From the NCBI GenBank assembly GCA_019236485.1, contig JAFAIY010000490.1, positions 1 to 14,833 on the forward strand: 14,833 nucleotides of DNA, read 5' to 3'. A program made the translations under genes and the position numbers. Of this stretch, positions 1 to 6,987 are shown piece by piece (positions within the stretch are counted from its first letter, which is position 1; each line of letters begins with the position of its first letter). Source of the stretch: Comamonas sp. Its GTDB lineage: Bacteria; Pseudomonadota; Gammaproteobacteria; Burkholderiales; Burkholderiaceae_C. The notes beneath the pieces were generated by a model. It was not told the DNA's origin and did not search any database. It saw nothing but the letters and a program-made list of their open reading frames with translations.

Positions 1-120
1 GCCCAGGCGCAACAGCAGCACAAGCGTGCGCTCCACCCGGCCGTGACAGGCGTGCAGCATGCCGAACGGCTCGTCGAAGCCAGCGGAAGGAAGAGAGTGC
101 AATTGCAGGGGCACAGCCAT
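1..120 (-). CDS. Hemerythrin-like (HHE) domain protein, N-terminal 40 residues only
   Basis: An open frame on the minus strand starts with ATG at 120 and runs off the window start without a stop, so only 40 residues are visible. After a short leader come FDEPFGMLHACH and GRVERTLVLLLRL. This matches the beginning of the four-helix HHE/hemerythrin domain of many betaproteobacterial proteins, where an L-x-A-C-H-x-R-V motif carries the first helix histidine. Such proteins bind a di-iron centre and are linked to oxygen or nitric oxide sensing or iron handling; that role is family knowledge, not shown here. No good Shine-Dalgarno lies before the ATG and the frame stays open upstream, so the start is uncertain. 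The fragment is too short for certainty. Confidence 0.55.
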   Translation of the reverse strand, partial: MAVPLQLHSLPSAGFDEPFGMLHACHGRVERTLVLLLRLG

Positions 121-343
121 GGATTGTTGCTGCCGGTCGGTGAGGCCATCGCGCGGCAAACACCATTGCTGATCAAGATCAAAGCCATGCTCCGGGCGGC
201 CGCGCGCAGTGGTATTGTCTCCCCATCGCATGCCATGGCCAAACGCTTTCCGATCAACCCTGAGCATACCTACCGGGGCTGCGATCTCTACCGTGCCGCA
301 GATCAGACTGGCCAACCGTCAGCAACCGACCCACGACAGATAT
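121..343. other. Intergenic gap with no recognised gene
   Basis: This 223-bp stretch lies downstream of the acetyltransferase and upstream of the hemerythrin-like start. A long plus-strand frame crosses it, but that frame has no recognisable family and lies antisense to the real acetyltransferase, so I do not call it. The only structured element I see is one copy of the flanking direct repeat at 306-321. I see no convincing terminator. Confidence 0.5.
306..321. repeat. Direct repeat copy 1 flanking the acetyltransferase gene
   Basis: GACTGGCCAACCGTCA here recurs as GACTGACCAACCGTCA at 1025-1040 in the same orientation, with 15 of 16 positions identical. One copy lies just beyond the stop and the other upstream of the start of the GNAT gene. 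Outside the core the two sites are only weakly alike. It may mark a dispersed intergenic repeat or the edges of an inserted segment; I cannot tell which. Confidence 0.55.
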
Positions 344-883
344 TCATTGAGACTCAGCTCTCCGAGAGAACATTGCGTAGTCACGTGACACTCCGCGCAC
401 GACGCGGTAGGAGCGTAGAAGTCCTTCGTATTGATAGCCACATGTTTGCAGGACCTTCGTGGATGCCATATTTGAAGGAAGCACCGTTGCTTGGACACGA
501 TAGAGGTTCATTTCTCGGAAGGACCAATCCGTCACCACACGGCACATGGAAGTTGCGATACCTCGTCCCCAATACTGAGGAGCGATGTCGTAGGCAATTT
601 CTGCCGTCCGATTTCCAGCGGATATGGTGTGGAGCCCAATGGTGCCAATCAACTGCCGATTAGGCTCATCAACTATGGCAAACCGTATTTGTGAATCGAG
701 GGCGTCTGACTCTAGTGCGTCAAATATAGGCATAAGGTCATGCACTGCATCTAAATTCCAGCTTGTGTGTTCAACGACTTTGGGAAGTTGAAGGTAGGCA
801 TACCAAGCCTCGGCATCGCTGCTTTCAAGCTGCCGTAGTGCAATGCCTGGAAGCGCAGAGGTCGGAGGAGTTGCAATTCGCAT
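344..883 (-). CDS. GNAT-family N-acetyltransferase (RimJ/RimL-like)
   Basis: The product is a cytoplasmic acetyl-CoA-dependent N-acetyltransferase of 179 residues, a usual length for single-domain GNAT proteins of the RimJ/RimL type. The N-terminus holds the beta1-alpha1 segment (LRQLESSDAEAWYAYL). The acetyl-CoA pyrophosphate loop is YWGRGIATSMC, preceded by AEIAYDIAP. The C-terminal half has the typical LYRVQATVLPSN.AS.KVL...GY..EGLLR series. The substrate may be a protein N-terminus, an amino acid or a small amine. The frame is open to 1084, but I chose the ATG at 883 because the domain begins about 10 residues later and the upstream extension looks non-coding. No strong ribosome site precedes it; ATG 937 is the alternative. 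The gene stands alone between two copies of a 16-bp repeat. Confidence 0.8.
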   Translation of the reverse strand: MRIATPPTSALPGIALRQLESSDAEAWYAYLQLPKVVEHTSWNLDAVHDLMPIFDALESDALDSQIRFAIVDEPNRQLIGTIGLHTISAGNRTAEIAYDIAPQYWGRGIATSMCRVVTDWSFREMNLYRVQATVLPSNMASTKVLQTCGYQYEGLLRSYRVVRGVSRDYAMFSRRAESQ

Positions 884-1225
884 TGAGTGTGTGGGAATGG
901 TGAGAATCGATATCTTCTCATTGGAAGCTACCTGCATCCGAGCCCGTGAAGTACTTCCGAAAAGACAGGGGCACGCTAGCCTGACTGGCCGCTTCTGGCC
1001 GAACGCAGCCGGTCCCAGCCAGCGGACTGACCAACCGTCACCGGCGCAGGTGAGTAGTTCAACCAGAACACACAGAATCGACAAAGCAGCGAAGCACAGC
1101 GCAATGCCTCACGCAACCAACTGACTTGGCCCGCAATAGGCGTTCTCGGACCTTCTGGGGCGCGCGGATAAGCAATGAATGCAATTGATTGATCGTCAGT
1201 TTCAAAAGGCTACGCCTAGCGACCA
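884..1225. other. Non-coding stretch upstream of the acetyltransferase
   Basis: No gene is recognised here. Around 976-1015 the plus strand has a GGCC-GCTTCT-GGCC inverted arrangement followed by a GC-rich run, next to the second flanking repeat. This looks like an intergenic repeat element rather than coding sequence. Short open frames in this stretch have no recognisable domains. Confidence 0.4.
1025..1040. repeat. Direct repeat copy 2 flanking the acetyltransferase gene
   Basis: GACTGACCAACCGTCA matches the copy at 306-321 at 15 of 16 positions in the same orientation, about 720 bp away. It lies upstream of the acetyltransferase start at 883. Confidence 0.55.
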
Positions 1226-1438
1226 ATGTTGGACATGCACGGTCTGAGCGAGCGATGCAGCAAGCACCGTGTCGCTTGCTTGCTCAACCAAGAGGAGCGC
1301 CTGCAAACAAAGGTATATGTGTCCTCCTTGTATCAGGGCTACCGGCTCACAGTAGTTGCCCCGGCCCACTTGGGGCATCAGGTCATGGCCTATGAGCCCA
1401 ATCAGTCTTTGGGACCTCCGAGTCGCGCCTTGAATTAG
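1226..1438 (+). pseudogene. Possible degraded IS3-family transposase (OrfB) fragment
   Basis: A 70-codon frame contains CSKHRVACLLNQEERLQTKV, then a segment ending VVAPAHLG and EPNQSLG. IS3-family OrfB proteins have, in this order and with similar spacing, a C/S-x-x-RVARLM-x-x-EGL-x-AK helix and a VAPN-L-x-x-x-F...PNQ-W junction just before the DDE core. Everything expected before and after (helix-turn-helix, DDE domain) is missing, and the match is by eye only. No terminal inverted repeats or target duplications are evident. It could equally be a chance open frame. Confidence 0.3.
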
Positions 1439-1492
1439 TTTTCTTGCTTTGAAGGCCGGGAAAATTTATTTATGAAACAGGATAGTTAACGA

Positions 1493-1517
1493 AATAAATT
1501 CGTTTAACGAATTTATT
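1493..1517. promoter_or_regulatory. Perfect 25-bp palindrome, candidate repressor operator
   Basis: Two perfect 12-bp arms, AATAAATTCGTT and AACGAATTTATT, flank a single central T at 1505. TTAACGAA also occurs at 1486-1493, giving a third overlapping half-site. The palindrome ends 48 bp before the TTG start of the dehydrogenase gene. A weak promoter-like pair (TTGCTT at 1444-1449 and TATTTA at 1467-1472, 17 bp apart) lies just upstream, so a protein bound here could block transcription. The GntR-family regulator of the same cluster is the obvious candidate ligand, but that is inference. There is no T-tract, so it is not a typical terminator. Confidence 0.6.
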
Positions 1518-1565
1518 GAATCAAGACAAACTCCAACCAAGACTCTTAGAACATGGAGACATCAG

Positions 1566-2552
1566 TTGGAGCAGACAAACTTCCTTGCGCCCAAGCATTT
1601 CTTTCGCCCGTCCCGTTCACATGCCGTTGTGGTTGGCGGCGGCACCATGGGCGCAGACGTTGCAGTCGTTCTTTGCCGCGGCGGGTGCAAGACGACCATT
1701 GTGGAGTCCAATTCAGAGCGTGCGGCCAAAGTCCCTGAACTAGTCCGCAACGGCTTGACTCAGCTAGGCGCAACAGCGCACCTGGACAGGTTGTCAGTTG
1801 CCTCATCTCTGGACGATGTTGACTGGACATCCGTCGACGTGGTGATCGAGTGCATCCCTGAACGACTGGATATCAAGCAAGCGCTGTTTGCACAACTGGA
1901 GCAGCATGCGCGCAAGGACGCTCTGCTGGCCAGCAATAGCTCCAGCTTCCCCATCACTGCAATTGCACAGGGTCTACAGACCCGGGATCGCATGCTGGGC
2001 CTGCATTTCTTCATGCCGGCGCACCTGACTCCGCTTGTCGAAGTCGTCTGCGGCGAAGCCTCAAACCTGGAGAGTGCTCAGAACCTCTACACGTTCATGC
2101 GTCAATGCGGCATGGTGCCTGTCTTGGTCAGGAAGGATTTGCCAGGCTTCCTGGCCAATCGCCTTCAGCATGCGCTGGCGCGCGAAGCCTTTGCATTGAT
2201 CGATGCCGGCATAGCATCTCCCGAAGATGTCGACGCCGCAGTCCGCTTTGGCTTTGGCTTTCGTTTTCTGGCGGCCGGCCCCGTGTTGCAACGGGATCAT
2301 GCAGGCCTGGAGGTTCATTGCGCTGCGGGCGCGACCATGTACCCCTCGCTGGCAGCCAACAAAGAACCCGGTCAGTGCCTGTCGCAGAAAGTGGCGGAGG
2401 GCAAATTCGGCATGAAAACAGGTGAAGGCTTCTTCAAATGGACGCCCGAGAGCATTGCACAGGAGAAGCAGCGCTATCAGAAGACATTGCTGGCCGGCCT
2501 TGAGATCCTAAAAAGCGAATTGCCGTCCGTAGGCGATGCTGCAGAGCAATAG
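1566..2552 (+). CDS. 3-hydroxyacyl-CoA dehydrogenase-family NAD-dependent 3-hydroxy acid dehydrogenase
   Basis: The product has 328 residues with a Rossmann domain followed by the helical C-terminal domain of the 3-hydroxyacyl-CoA dehydrogenase superfamily. The NAD loop is VVVGGGTMGAD (Gly24, Gly26, Gly29). Catalytic positions are visible: the SNSSS motif around 123-127, His147, Glu159 (PLVEVV) and Asn198 (GFLANRL). The C-terminal domain ends with GKFGMKTGEGFFKW at 279-292. The family converts 3-hydroxy to 3-keto groups, either on CoA esters or on free acids (L-carnitine and L-gulonate dehydrogenases). No CoA ligase or transferase is nearby and the next gene encodes a beta-keto acid cleavage enzyme, so a free hydroxy acid is a reasonable guess. 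The usual HFFNP motif reads HFFMP (Met150). The TTG start is supported by GGAG at 1555-1558; upstream ATG codons are out of frame. Confidence 0.85.
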   Translation: MEQTNFLAPKHFFRPSRSHAVVVGGGTMGADVAVVLCRGGCKTTIVESNSERAAKVPELVRNGLTQLGATAHLDRLSVASSLDDVDWTSVDVVIECIPERLDIKQALFAQLEQHARKDALLASNSSSFPITAIAQGLQTRDRMLGLHFFMPAHLTPLVEVVCGEASNLESAQNLYTFMRQCGMVPVLVRKDLPGFLANRLQHALAREAFALIDAGIASPEDVDAAVRFGFGFRFLAAGPVLQRDHAGLEVHCAAGATMYPSLAANKEPGQCLSQKVAEGKFGMKTGEGFFKWTPESIAQEKQRYQKTLLAGLEILKSELPSVGDAAEQ

Positions 2553-2564
2553 GAGGAGCCCGCA

Positions 2565-3380
2565 GTGAATACACCTCTCATCGTCATTGTCGCTCCCAAT
2601 GGGGCATACAAAACCAAAGACCAGCACCCATATGTTCCGTTGACCTCTGCCGAATTGGCGCAAACCGCCAAAGAATGTCTGGACGCAGGGGCAAGCATGA
2701 TTCATATGCATGTTCGCAAGCCGGATGGCAAACATCTACTGGATGCCCATGCTTATTTGGACGCCACTGCGGCTGTGCGCAAGGCAGTGGGACAGGAACT
2801 GGTCGTCCAGATCACCACCGAAGCGGCCCAAGTCTATCAACCCCATGAGCAGATGCAGGTCGCTCGAGCAGTTGTACCCGAAGCCATATCCGTGGGCCTG
2901 CGTGAGATTCTCAGGCCAGAGGTTCCGGAGTCGGAGATCCAGTCATTTTTCACCTGGCTAAAAGAGTGCAATGTGATGACGCAGGTGATTCTGTACGACG
3001 TCGCCGATGTCCAAGCTTGGCAGCGCCTGCGCGCAAGTGGTGTGATTCCAGAGAACAAGTGGTTTTTGCTGTTTGTGCTGGGTCGCTACTCCGTGGGGCA
3101 AACCTCTTCCCCAACCGACTTGCTGCCGTTTCTGGAGGCCAATGACGGTGCCTACCCTTGGGCCATGTGCGCATTCGGCGCTCAAGAAAATGCATGCGCC
3201 ATTGCTGCTGCCAGCCTTGGAGGACATGCGCGCGTGGGCTTCGAGAACAATCTGTTCCTGAAAAATGGAGCACAGGCAGCCAATAACGCGGCTCTGGTGG
3301 CACAAGTGGCTCAAGGCGCTACAGCCCTGGGACGGCCACTGGCAAGCGCCACGGACATCCGCCGCCTCTTTCTGAACTGA
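2565..3380 (+). CDS. BKACE family beta-keto acid cleavage enzyme (DUF849, 3-keto-5-aminohexanoate cleavage-like)
   Basis: This 271-residue TIM-barrel enzyme belongs to the DUF849/BKACE family, whose characterised members are zinc-dependent and combine a beta-keto acid with acetyl-CoA to give an acyl-CoA and acetoacetate. The zinc-site motif MIHMHVRK supplies His47 and His49, and ARVGFEN supplies Glu227 with the preceding Arg223. The N-terminal APNGAYKTK segment and the ITTEA strand also fit. The start is GTG with a strong AGGAGGAG at 2551-2558 that overlaps the stop of the dehydrogenase gene, so the two genes are surely co-transcribed and probably translationally coupled. The preceding dehydrogenase plausibly makes the beta-keto acid. 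Substrate specificity varies widely across this family and cannot be read here. Confidence 0.88.
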   Translation: MNTPLIVIVAPNGAYKTKDQHPYVPLTSAELAQTAKECLDAGASMIHMHVRKPDGKHLLDAHAYLDATAAVRKAVGQELVVQITTEAAQVYQPHEQMQVARAVVPEAISVGLREILRPEVPESEIQSFFTWLKECNVMTQVILYDVADVQAWQRLRASGVIPENKWFLLFVLGRYSVGQTSSPTDLLPFLEANDGAYPWAMCAFGAQENACAIAAASLGGHARVGFENNLFLKNGAQAANNAALVAQVAQGATALGRPLASATDIRRLFLN

Positions 3381-3387
3381 ACCGCTC

Positions 3388-4068
3388 CTAGGCAAGCATT
3401 GCTTCTTGTGCCTTCAGGTAGTGATCTCTTGGCGGCACAAGATGCGCGACGGTCAGGCTGATCAAGTGCTCACGAGCACCGTCCGCCAAAACGGCCAACA
3501 GTTCATGGTGTTCCTTCTGAGATTGCAGCTGGCGCTCTCTGGACGTCAAGGCACCGAATCGAATCGCATGCGTTCTGCGAGCGAAGTCTTCAATGGTTTG
3601 CGACAAAAAAGCATTGCCGCATTGAGCAAACAAAAGCCGATGGAATTCTTGATTGGTCCGAAAGATGTTGCGCGGATCCTGGTTCAGGATGGCCGCGTCA
3701 TGCTCAAGCTGAATACTTCGCAGCTGCTCCAAAGCCTCCCGGCTCAAAGGCAGTGGAATTTTTCGCATGGCTTCAGCTTCGAGCAACTCGCGCATTTCAT
3801 AGAGCTGGACCACTTCGGCTCTGCTGAAAGATCTCACCATGGCGCCGATATTTCGCTTTCGCTCAACCAGTCTAGCGCTTTCCAATTGGGTCAATGCCTC
3901 GCGCACAACGTGACGCTTGGCTTCAAATCTCTCCATCAGCTCGTCTTCGACCAGACGCACTCTCGGCGCCAAAAGACCCAGAACAATATCCTCTTCCAAT
4001 GTCGCAGCAATGGCGGATGCACCGTCCCCGGAAGGACGGCGCTCATCGGCATGAACGCCCGTCGGCAT
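3388..4068 (-). CDS. GntR-family transcriptional regulator with FCD effector domain
   Basis: The 226-residue product has a winged helix-turn-helix at about 18-82 (including VEDELMERFEAKRHVVREALTQLE) and a C-terminal all-helical FCD domain at about 88-215. FCD histidines that usually bind a divalent metal are visible: His143 (EFHRLL), His187 (EHHELLAVL) and His209 (VAHL), with Asn139 where many members have Asp. FCD regulators usually bind a carboxylate effector through this metal and repress catabolic operons. The gene lies 6 bp downstream of the dehydratase stop; its AAGGAG ribosome site falls inside the end of that gene, so the pair forms an operon. Its stop is 7 bp from that of the convergent BKACE gene, leaving no room for a terminator. 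It is the likely local regulator of cluster 1. Confidence 0.88.
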   Translation of the reverse strand: MPTGVHADERRPSGDGASAIAATLEEDIVLGLLAPRVRLVEDELMERFEAKRHVVREALTQLESARLVERKRNIGAMVRSFSRAEVVQLYEMRELLEAEAMRKIPLPLSREALEQLRSIQLEHDAAILNQDPRNIFRTNQEFHRLLFAQCGNAFLSQTIEDFARRTHAIRFGALTSRERQLQSQKEHHELLAVLADGAREHLISLTVAHLVPPRDHYLKAQEAMLA

Positions 4069-4074
4069 ATGGAC

Positions 4075-5832
4075 TTAACTCCTTGGAATGGAACCCTTGC
4101 GCTCCGTGGCCGTCAGAAAATCAAAATCGGCACCACGGTCAGCCTGCAAAACAGTCTTCTTGAACAAATAGGCATAGCCCCGCTCAGCGGTCGGCACCTG
4201 CACAGGCTTGGCATTCTGACGCCTCGCCAGCTCTTCATCGCTGACCAGCCACTCAATGCTGCGGTCTCGCACGGAAAGGCGAATTCTGTCGCCAGTTTGA
4301 ACCCATGCCAATGGCCCGCCGATAGCTGCCTCGGGCGTAACGTGCAAAACGATGGTGCCAAAGGCGGTGCCGCTCATGCGCCCATCAGATACGCGAACCA
4401 TGTCCTTCACCCCTTGCGCAGCCAGCTTCTTGGGAATGGGCAGGTAGCCGGCCTCGGGCATTGCTGCGCCCTTGGGACCAATGTTCTTGAGGACAAGCAC
4501 GTCGTTGGAATGGACATCAAGGTCTGGCGAATCAATGCGCGCAGCCAAGTCTTCAGCGTTCTCAAAAACGACGGCCCTGCCCTCATGCTCCATCAGCTCG
4601 GGGTTCGCAGCAGACTGTTTGATGATGGCGCCACCAGGCGCAAGGTTGCCATGCAGCACCGCGATTCCACCTTGTGGGTACAACGGGGCATCCAAGGTCT
4701 TCACTACGTGCTGCTTGAAACCGGGTCCCGCAGCTTCCAACTCCTGACCCAGAGTTCTGCCGGTCACGGTCAATGCATCCAGATGCAGCAAGGGCTTGAG
4801 TTCACGCAAAAGAGTGTGCATACCTCCCGCGGCGTGGAAGTCCTCCATGTAGTGATCACCGGAAGGTTTGAGATCGAGCAACACAGGCGTGTTGCGGCTC
4901 ATCGCATCCAGAGCCTTCAAATCCAGCTCATAGCCCAGCCGCCCGACAATAGCCGCCAGATGAACAATGGCGTTGGTCGACCCCCCCATGGCCAGCAGGA
5001 CACGCATGGCGTTCTCAAAAGCGGCAGGAGTCAATATCTTGTCGATGGTCAACCCGGCACGCGCCATTTGCACCGCCACCTCGCCAGAACGCTCGGCGAT
5101 GCGGATGCGGTCGGCAGTTACTGCTGGCGGAGTGGCGCTACCAGGGATGCCGATACCCAGAGCTTCAGCGATACAAGCCATGGTGCTGGCCGTTCCTGCC
5201 ACCGAGCAGGTGCCGACACTGGCTACCAGCTGGTTATTGACGTCCGCAATTTCTTCGCCATCGATTTCTTCCGCACGGAACTTGCCCCAATAGCGACGGC
5301 AATCGGTACAGGCTCCGACACGCTCACTTCGGTGCGATCCCGTAAGCATGGAGCCCGTGACCAATTGCACAGCAGGCAAACCCACCGATGCCGCCCCCAT
5401 CAACTGCGCCGGCACGGTCTTGTCACAGCCGCCGATCAGCACCACGGCATCCATGGGCTGGGCGTGCAGCATTTCCTCGGTATCCATGGACATGAGGTTA
5501 CGCAAGTACATGCTGGTGGGCTGAGAAAAGCTCTCGTGCAACGAAATGGTCGGAAAGTCCATGGGCAGGCCTCCCGCCATCAGGACGCCGCGCTTCACCG
5601 CCTCTATCAGCTGCGGCATGTTGCCATGGCAAGGGTTGTACGAACTTCCCGTATTCGAAATACCGATCACCGGCCGATCCAGAGCCTTGTCGGTGTAGCC
5701 CGCCCCCTTAATGAATGCTTTGCGCAAGAAAAGAGAGAACCCACGATCTCCGTAGTTAGTGAGCCCTTTGGAGATGCCGCTAGAGGCAGCGTCGGGATGA
5801 ATCGTTGGTTGTTGGCCTGGCTTGTTCGTCAT
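4075..5832 (-). CDS. IlvD/Edd-family [2Fe-2S] dehydratase, sugar-acid (aldonate) dehydratase type
   Basis: This 585-residue enzyme would remove water from a 2,3-dihydroxy acid to give a 2-keto-3-deoxy acid. Counting from the ATG, three cysteines expected to bind the cluster are Cys68 (NPCHGN), Cys136 (GGCDKT) and Cys209 (GTCSVAG). Their spacings of 68 and 73 equal those I recall for the Rhizobium L-arabinonate dehydratase (Cys59, Cys127, Cys200). Lys138 in CDKT matches that enzyme's carbamylated lysine, and Ser487 in DGRMSGTAFG matches its catalytic serine. Length, CDKT and CTDCRRYWGK place it with sugar-acid dehydratases rather than with branched-chain amino acid IlvD. A GTG at 5847 would add five residues; neither start has a clear ribosome site, and I prefer the ATG. 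It heads an operon with the GntR gene and diverges from the TTT protein. Confidence 0.87.
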   Translation of the reverse strand: MTNKPGQQPTIHPDAASSGISKGLTNYGDRGFSLFLRKAFIKGAGYTDKALDRPVIGISNTGSSYNPCHGNMPQLIEAVKRGVLMAGGLPMDFPTISLHESFSQPTSMYLRNLMSMDTEEMLHAQPMDAVVLIGGCDKTVPAQLMGAASVGLPAVQLVTGSMLTGSHRSERVGACTDCRRYWGKFRAEEIDGEEIADVNNQLVASVGTCSVAGTASTMACIAEALGIGIPGSATPPAVTADRIRIAERSGEVAVQMARAGLTIDKILTPAAFENAMRVLLAMGGSTNAIVHLAAIVGRLGYELDLKALDAMSRNTPVLLDLKPSGDHYMEDFHAAGGMHTLLRELKPLLHLDALTVTGRTLGQELEAAGPGFKQHVVKTLDAPLYPQGGIAVLHGNLAPGGAIIKQSAANPELMEHEGRAVVFENAEDLAARIDSPDLDVHSNDVLVLKNIGPKGAAMPEAGYLPIPKKLAAQGVKDMVRVSDGRMSGTAFGTIVLHVTPEAAIGGPLAWVQTGDRIRLSVRDRSIEWLVSDEELARRQNAKPVQVPTAERGYAYLFKKTVLQADRGADFDFLTATERKGSIPRS

Positions 5833-5946
5833 GGGAGGGTTAACCACGGTTGATGCACTTATTATTATTAATAATATTATTGATTAAACAAAAAATCGAG
5901 CGCTCGGACAAGAAAGCGCATACCTGAAAACCCTAAAGGAGACATC
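5833..5946. promoter_or_regulatory. Divergent control region with overlapping AT palindromes
   Basis: This 114-bp region separates the dehydratase (leftward) from the TTT gene (rightward). It contains TATTATTAATAATA (5863-5876), a perfect 14-bp palindrome, overlapping AATAATATTATT (5870-5881), a perfect 12-bp palindrome. CGAGCGCTCG (5897-5906) is a third, GC-rich one. The AT tract can supply minus-10-like hexamers in both directions. AAAGGAG at 5935-5941 is the ribosome site of the TTT gene. Either regulator of the cluster could bind here; the sequence differs from the 25-bp palindrome at 1493. Confidence 0.55.
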
Positions 5947-6960
5947 GTGAGATCCACAACCCAAGGAAATCGACTCACACGCCGCGCAACGCTCTCGGCG
6001 GCGGCTGCAGCAGTTCTGCTCACTCTCGGAACAATGGGTGCCGCCCAGGCACAAACCGACTATCCCAACAAGCCGGTACGCCTCGTAGTGCCCTATGCCC
6101 CCGGCGGTGCAACAGACGTGATCGGCCGCGTGCTGGCCAAACAGCTGTCGGATGCCTTGGGCCAGCAGTTCGTGGTGGATAACCGTGCCGGCGCAGGCGG
6201 CAGTCTTGGCGCAGGGCAAGTCGCCAAATCACCCGCCGATGGCTACACCTTGCTGATGGGGGCCTTTACCAGCCATACCATCAACGCGGCGCTCACACCC
6301 GCGGTGACTCCCTTCGATATTCACAAGAGCTTCTCTCACATCTCGGTGGTGGGGACGGTTCCACTGGTCTTTGTCGTCAATCCCAATGTCCAAGTCGCAT
6401 CCATCAAGGAGTTGATTGCGCTAACGAAGTCCAAGCCCGGCTCCATCACCTTCGCATCCGCTGGTAACGGTTCCCCCCAGCATCTCGCGGTCGAGATGTT
6501 CAAGCGCCAGGCCCAGGTCGACGTGGTTCACATTCCCTACAAAGGAAGTGGCCCCGCCATCTCTGACCTGCTGGGTGGACAGGTCAACGCCATGATTGAT
6601 ACGGTTCCTGCAGCGCAAGGCCAGATCAAGGCCGGCAAGCTCAAGGCCTTGGCGACTACCACCAAGGAGCGCGTGCCATCTGTTCCTGATGTCCCCACCG
6701 TGGTGGAGGCCGGAATTCCGGAAATGCAGGTGAGCTCCATGTTTGCTCTGTCCGCCCCTGCAGGAACCCCAACTGCCGTCATTCAAAAGATCAATGCAGC
6801 GCTAAAGGTGATTCTGTCGAAGCAGGATGTCAAAGACTCAATGCTCGCTCAAGGGGCCATTGCTACATACAGCACGCCCGATGAAACCTCCAAGATCATC
6901 AATGCCGAGTATGCAAAGTGGGCCAAGTTGATCAAAGAAAGCAACATCAAAGCTGAATGA
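5947..6960 (+). CDS. Tripartite tricarboxylate transporter (TTT/Bug) periplasmic substrate-binding protein
   Basis: This 337-residue product is an extracytoplasmic solute receptor of the Bug/TctC family, which captures carboxylates and related compounds in the periplasm. Residues 1-35 form a signal peptide (Arg-rich start, Ala/Leu core, GAAQA cleavage site); the TRRAT motif leaves Tat export possible. The mature start DYPNKPVRLVVPYAPGGATDVIGR is the family signature, with PYAPGGATD forming a ligand-contacting loop. Later blocks (GNGSPQHLAVEMFK, VHIPYKGSGPAISDLLGGQV) are also standard. The start is GTG after AAAGGAG. No TctA or TctB membrane subunits are in the window, as is common for orphan Bug proteins in this group. 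It is divergent from the dehydratase and followed 27 bp later by a LysR gene, so it probably binds the substrate of cluster 1. Confidence 0.92.
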   Translation: MRSTTQGNRLTRRATLSAAAAAVLLTLGTMGAAQAQTDYPNKPVRLVVPYAPGGATDVIGRVLAKQLSDALGQQFVVDNRAGAGGSLGAGQVAKSPADGYTLLMGAFTSHTINAALTPAVTPFDIHKSFSHISVVGTVPLVFVVNPNVQVASIKELIALTKSKPGSITFASAGNGSPQHLAVEMFKRQAQVDVVHIPYKGSGPAISDLLGGQVNAMIDTVPAAQGQIKAGKLKALATTTKERVPSVPDVPTVVEAGIPEMQVSSMFALSAPAGTPTAVIQKINAALKVILSKQDVKDSMLAQGAIATYSTPDETSKIINAEYAKWAKLIKESNIKAE

Positions 6961-6987
6961 GCTCAGGAAGCAGAGTGACGGGAAGCT

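Noticed and set aside
43..663. A 206-codon plus-strand open frame
   Set aside because: It overlaps the acetyltransferase and the hemerythrin-like start on the opposite strand and has no family resemblance.
344..1040. The acetyltransferase as an integron gene cassette
   Set aside because: Size and orphan status would fit, but I could not find paired GTTRRRY/RYYYAAC core sites forming an attC site after the stop, and no integrase is present.
3406..5853. An 815-codon plus-strand open frame covering the GntR and dehydratase genes
   Set aside because: It is entirely antisense to two genes with clear domains and catalytic motifs, has no recognisable domain itself and is rich in His, Gln and Arg, as expected of an antisense frame in GC-rich DNA.
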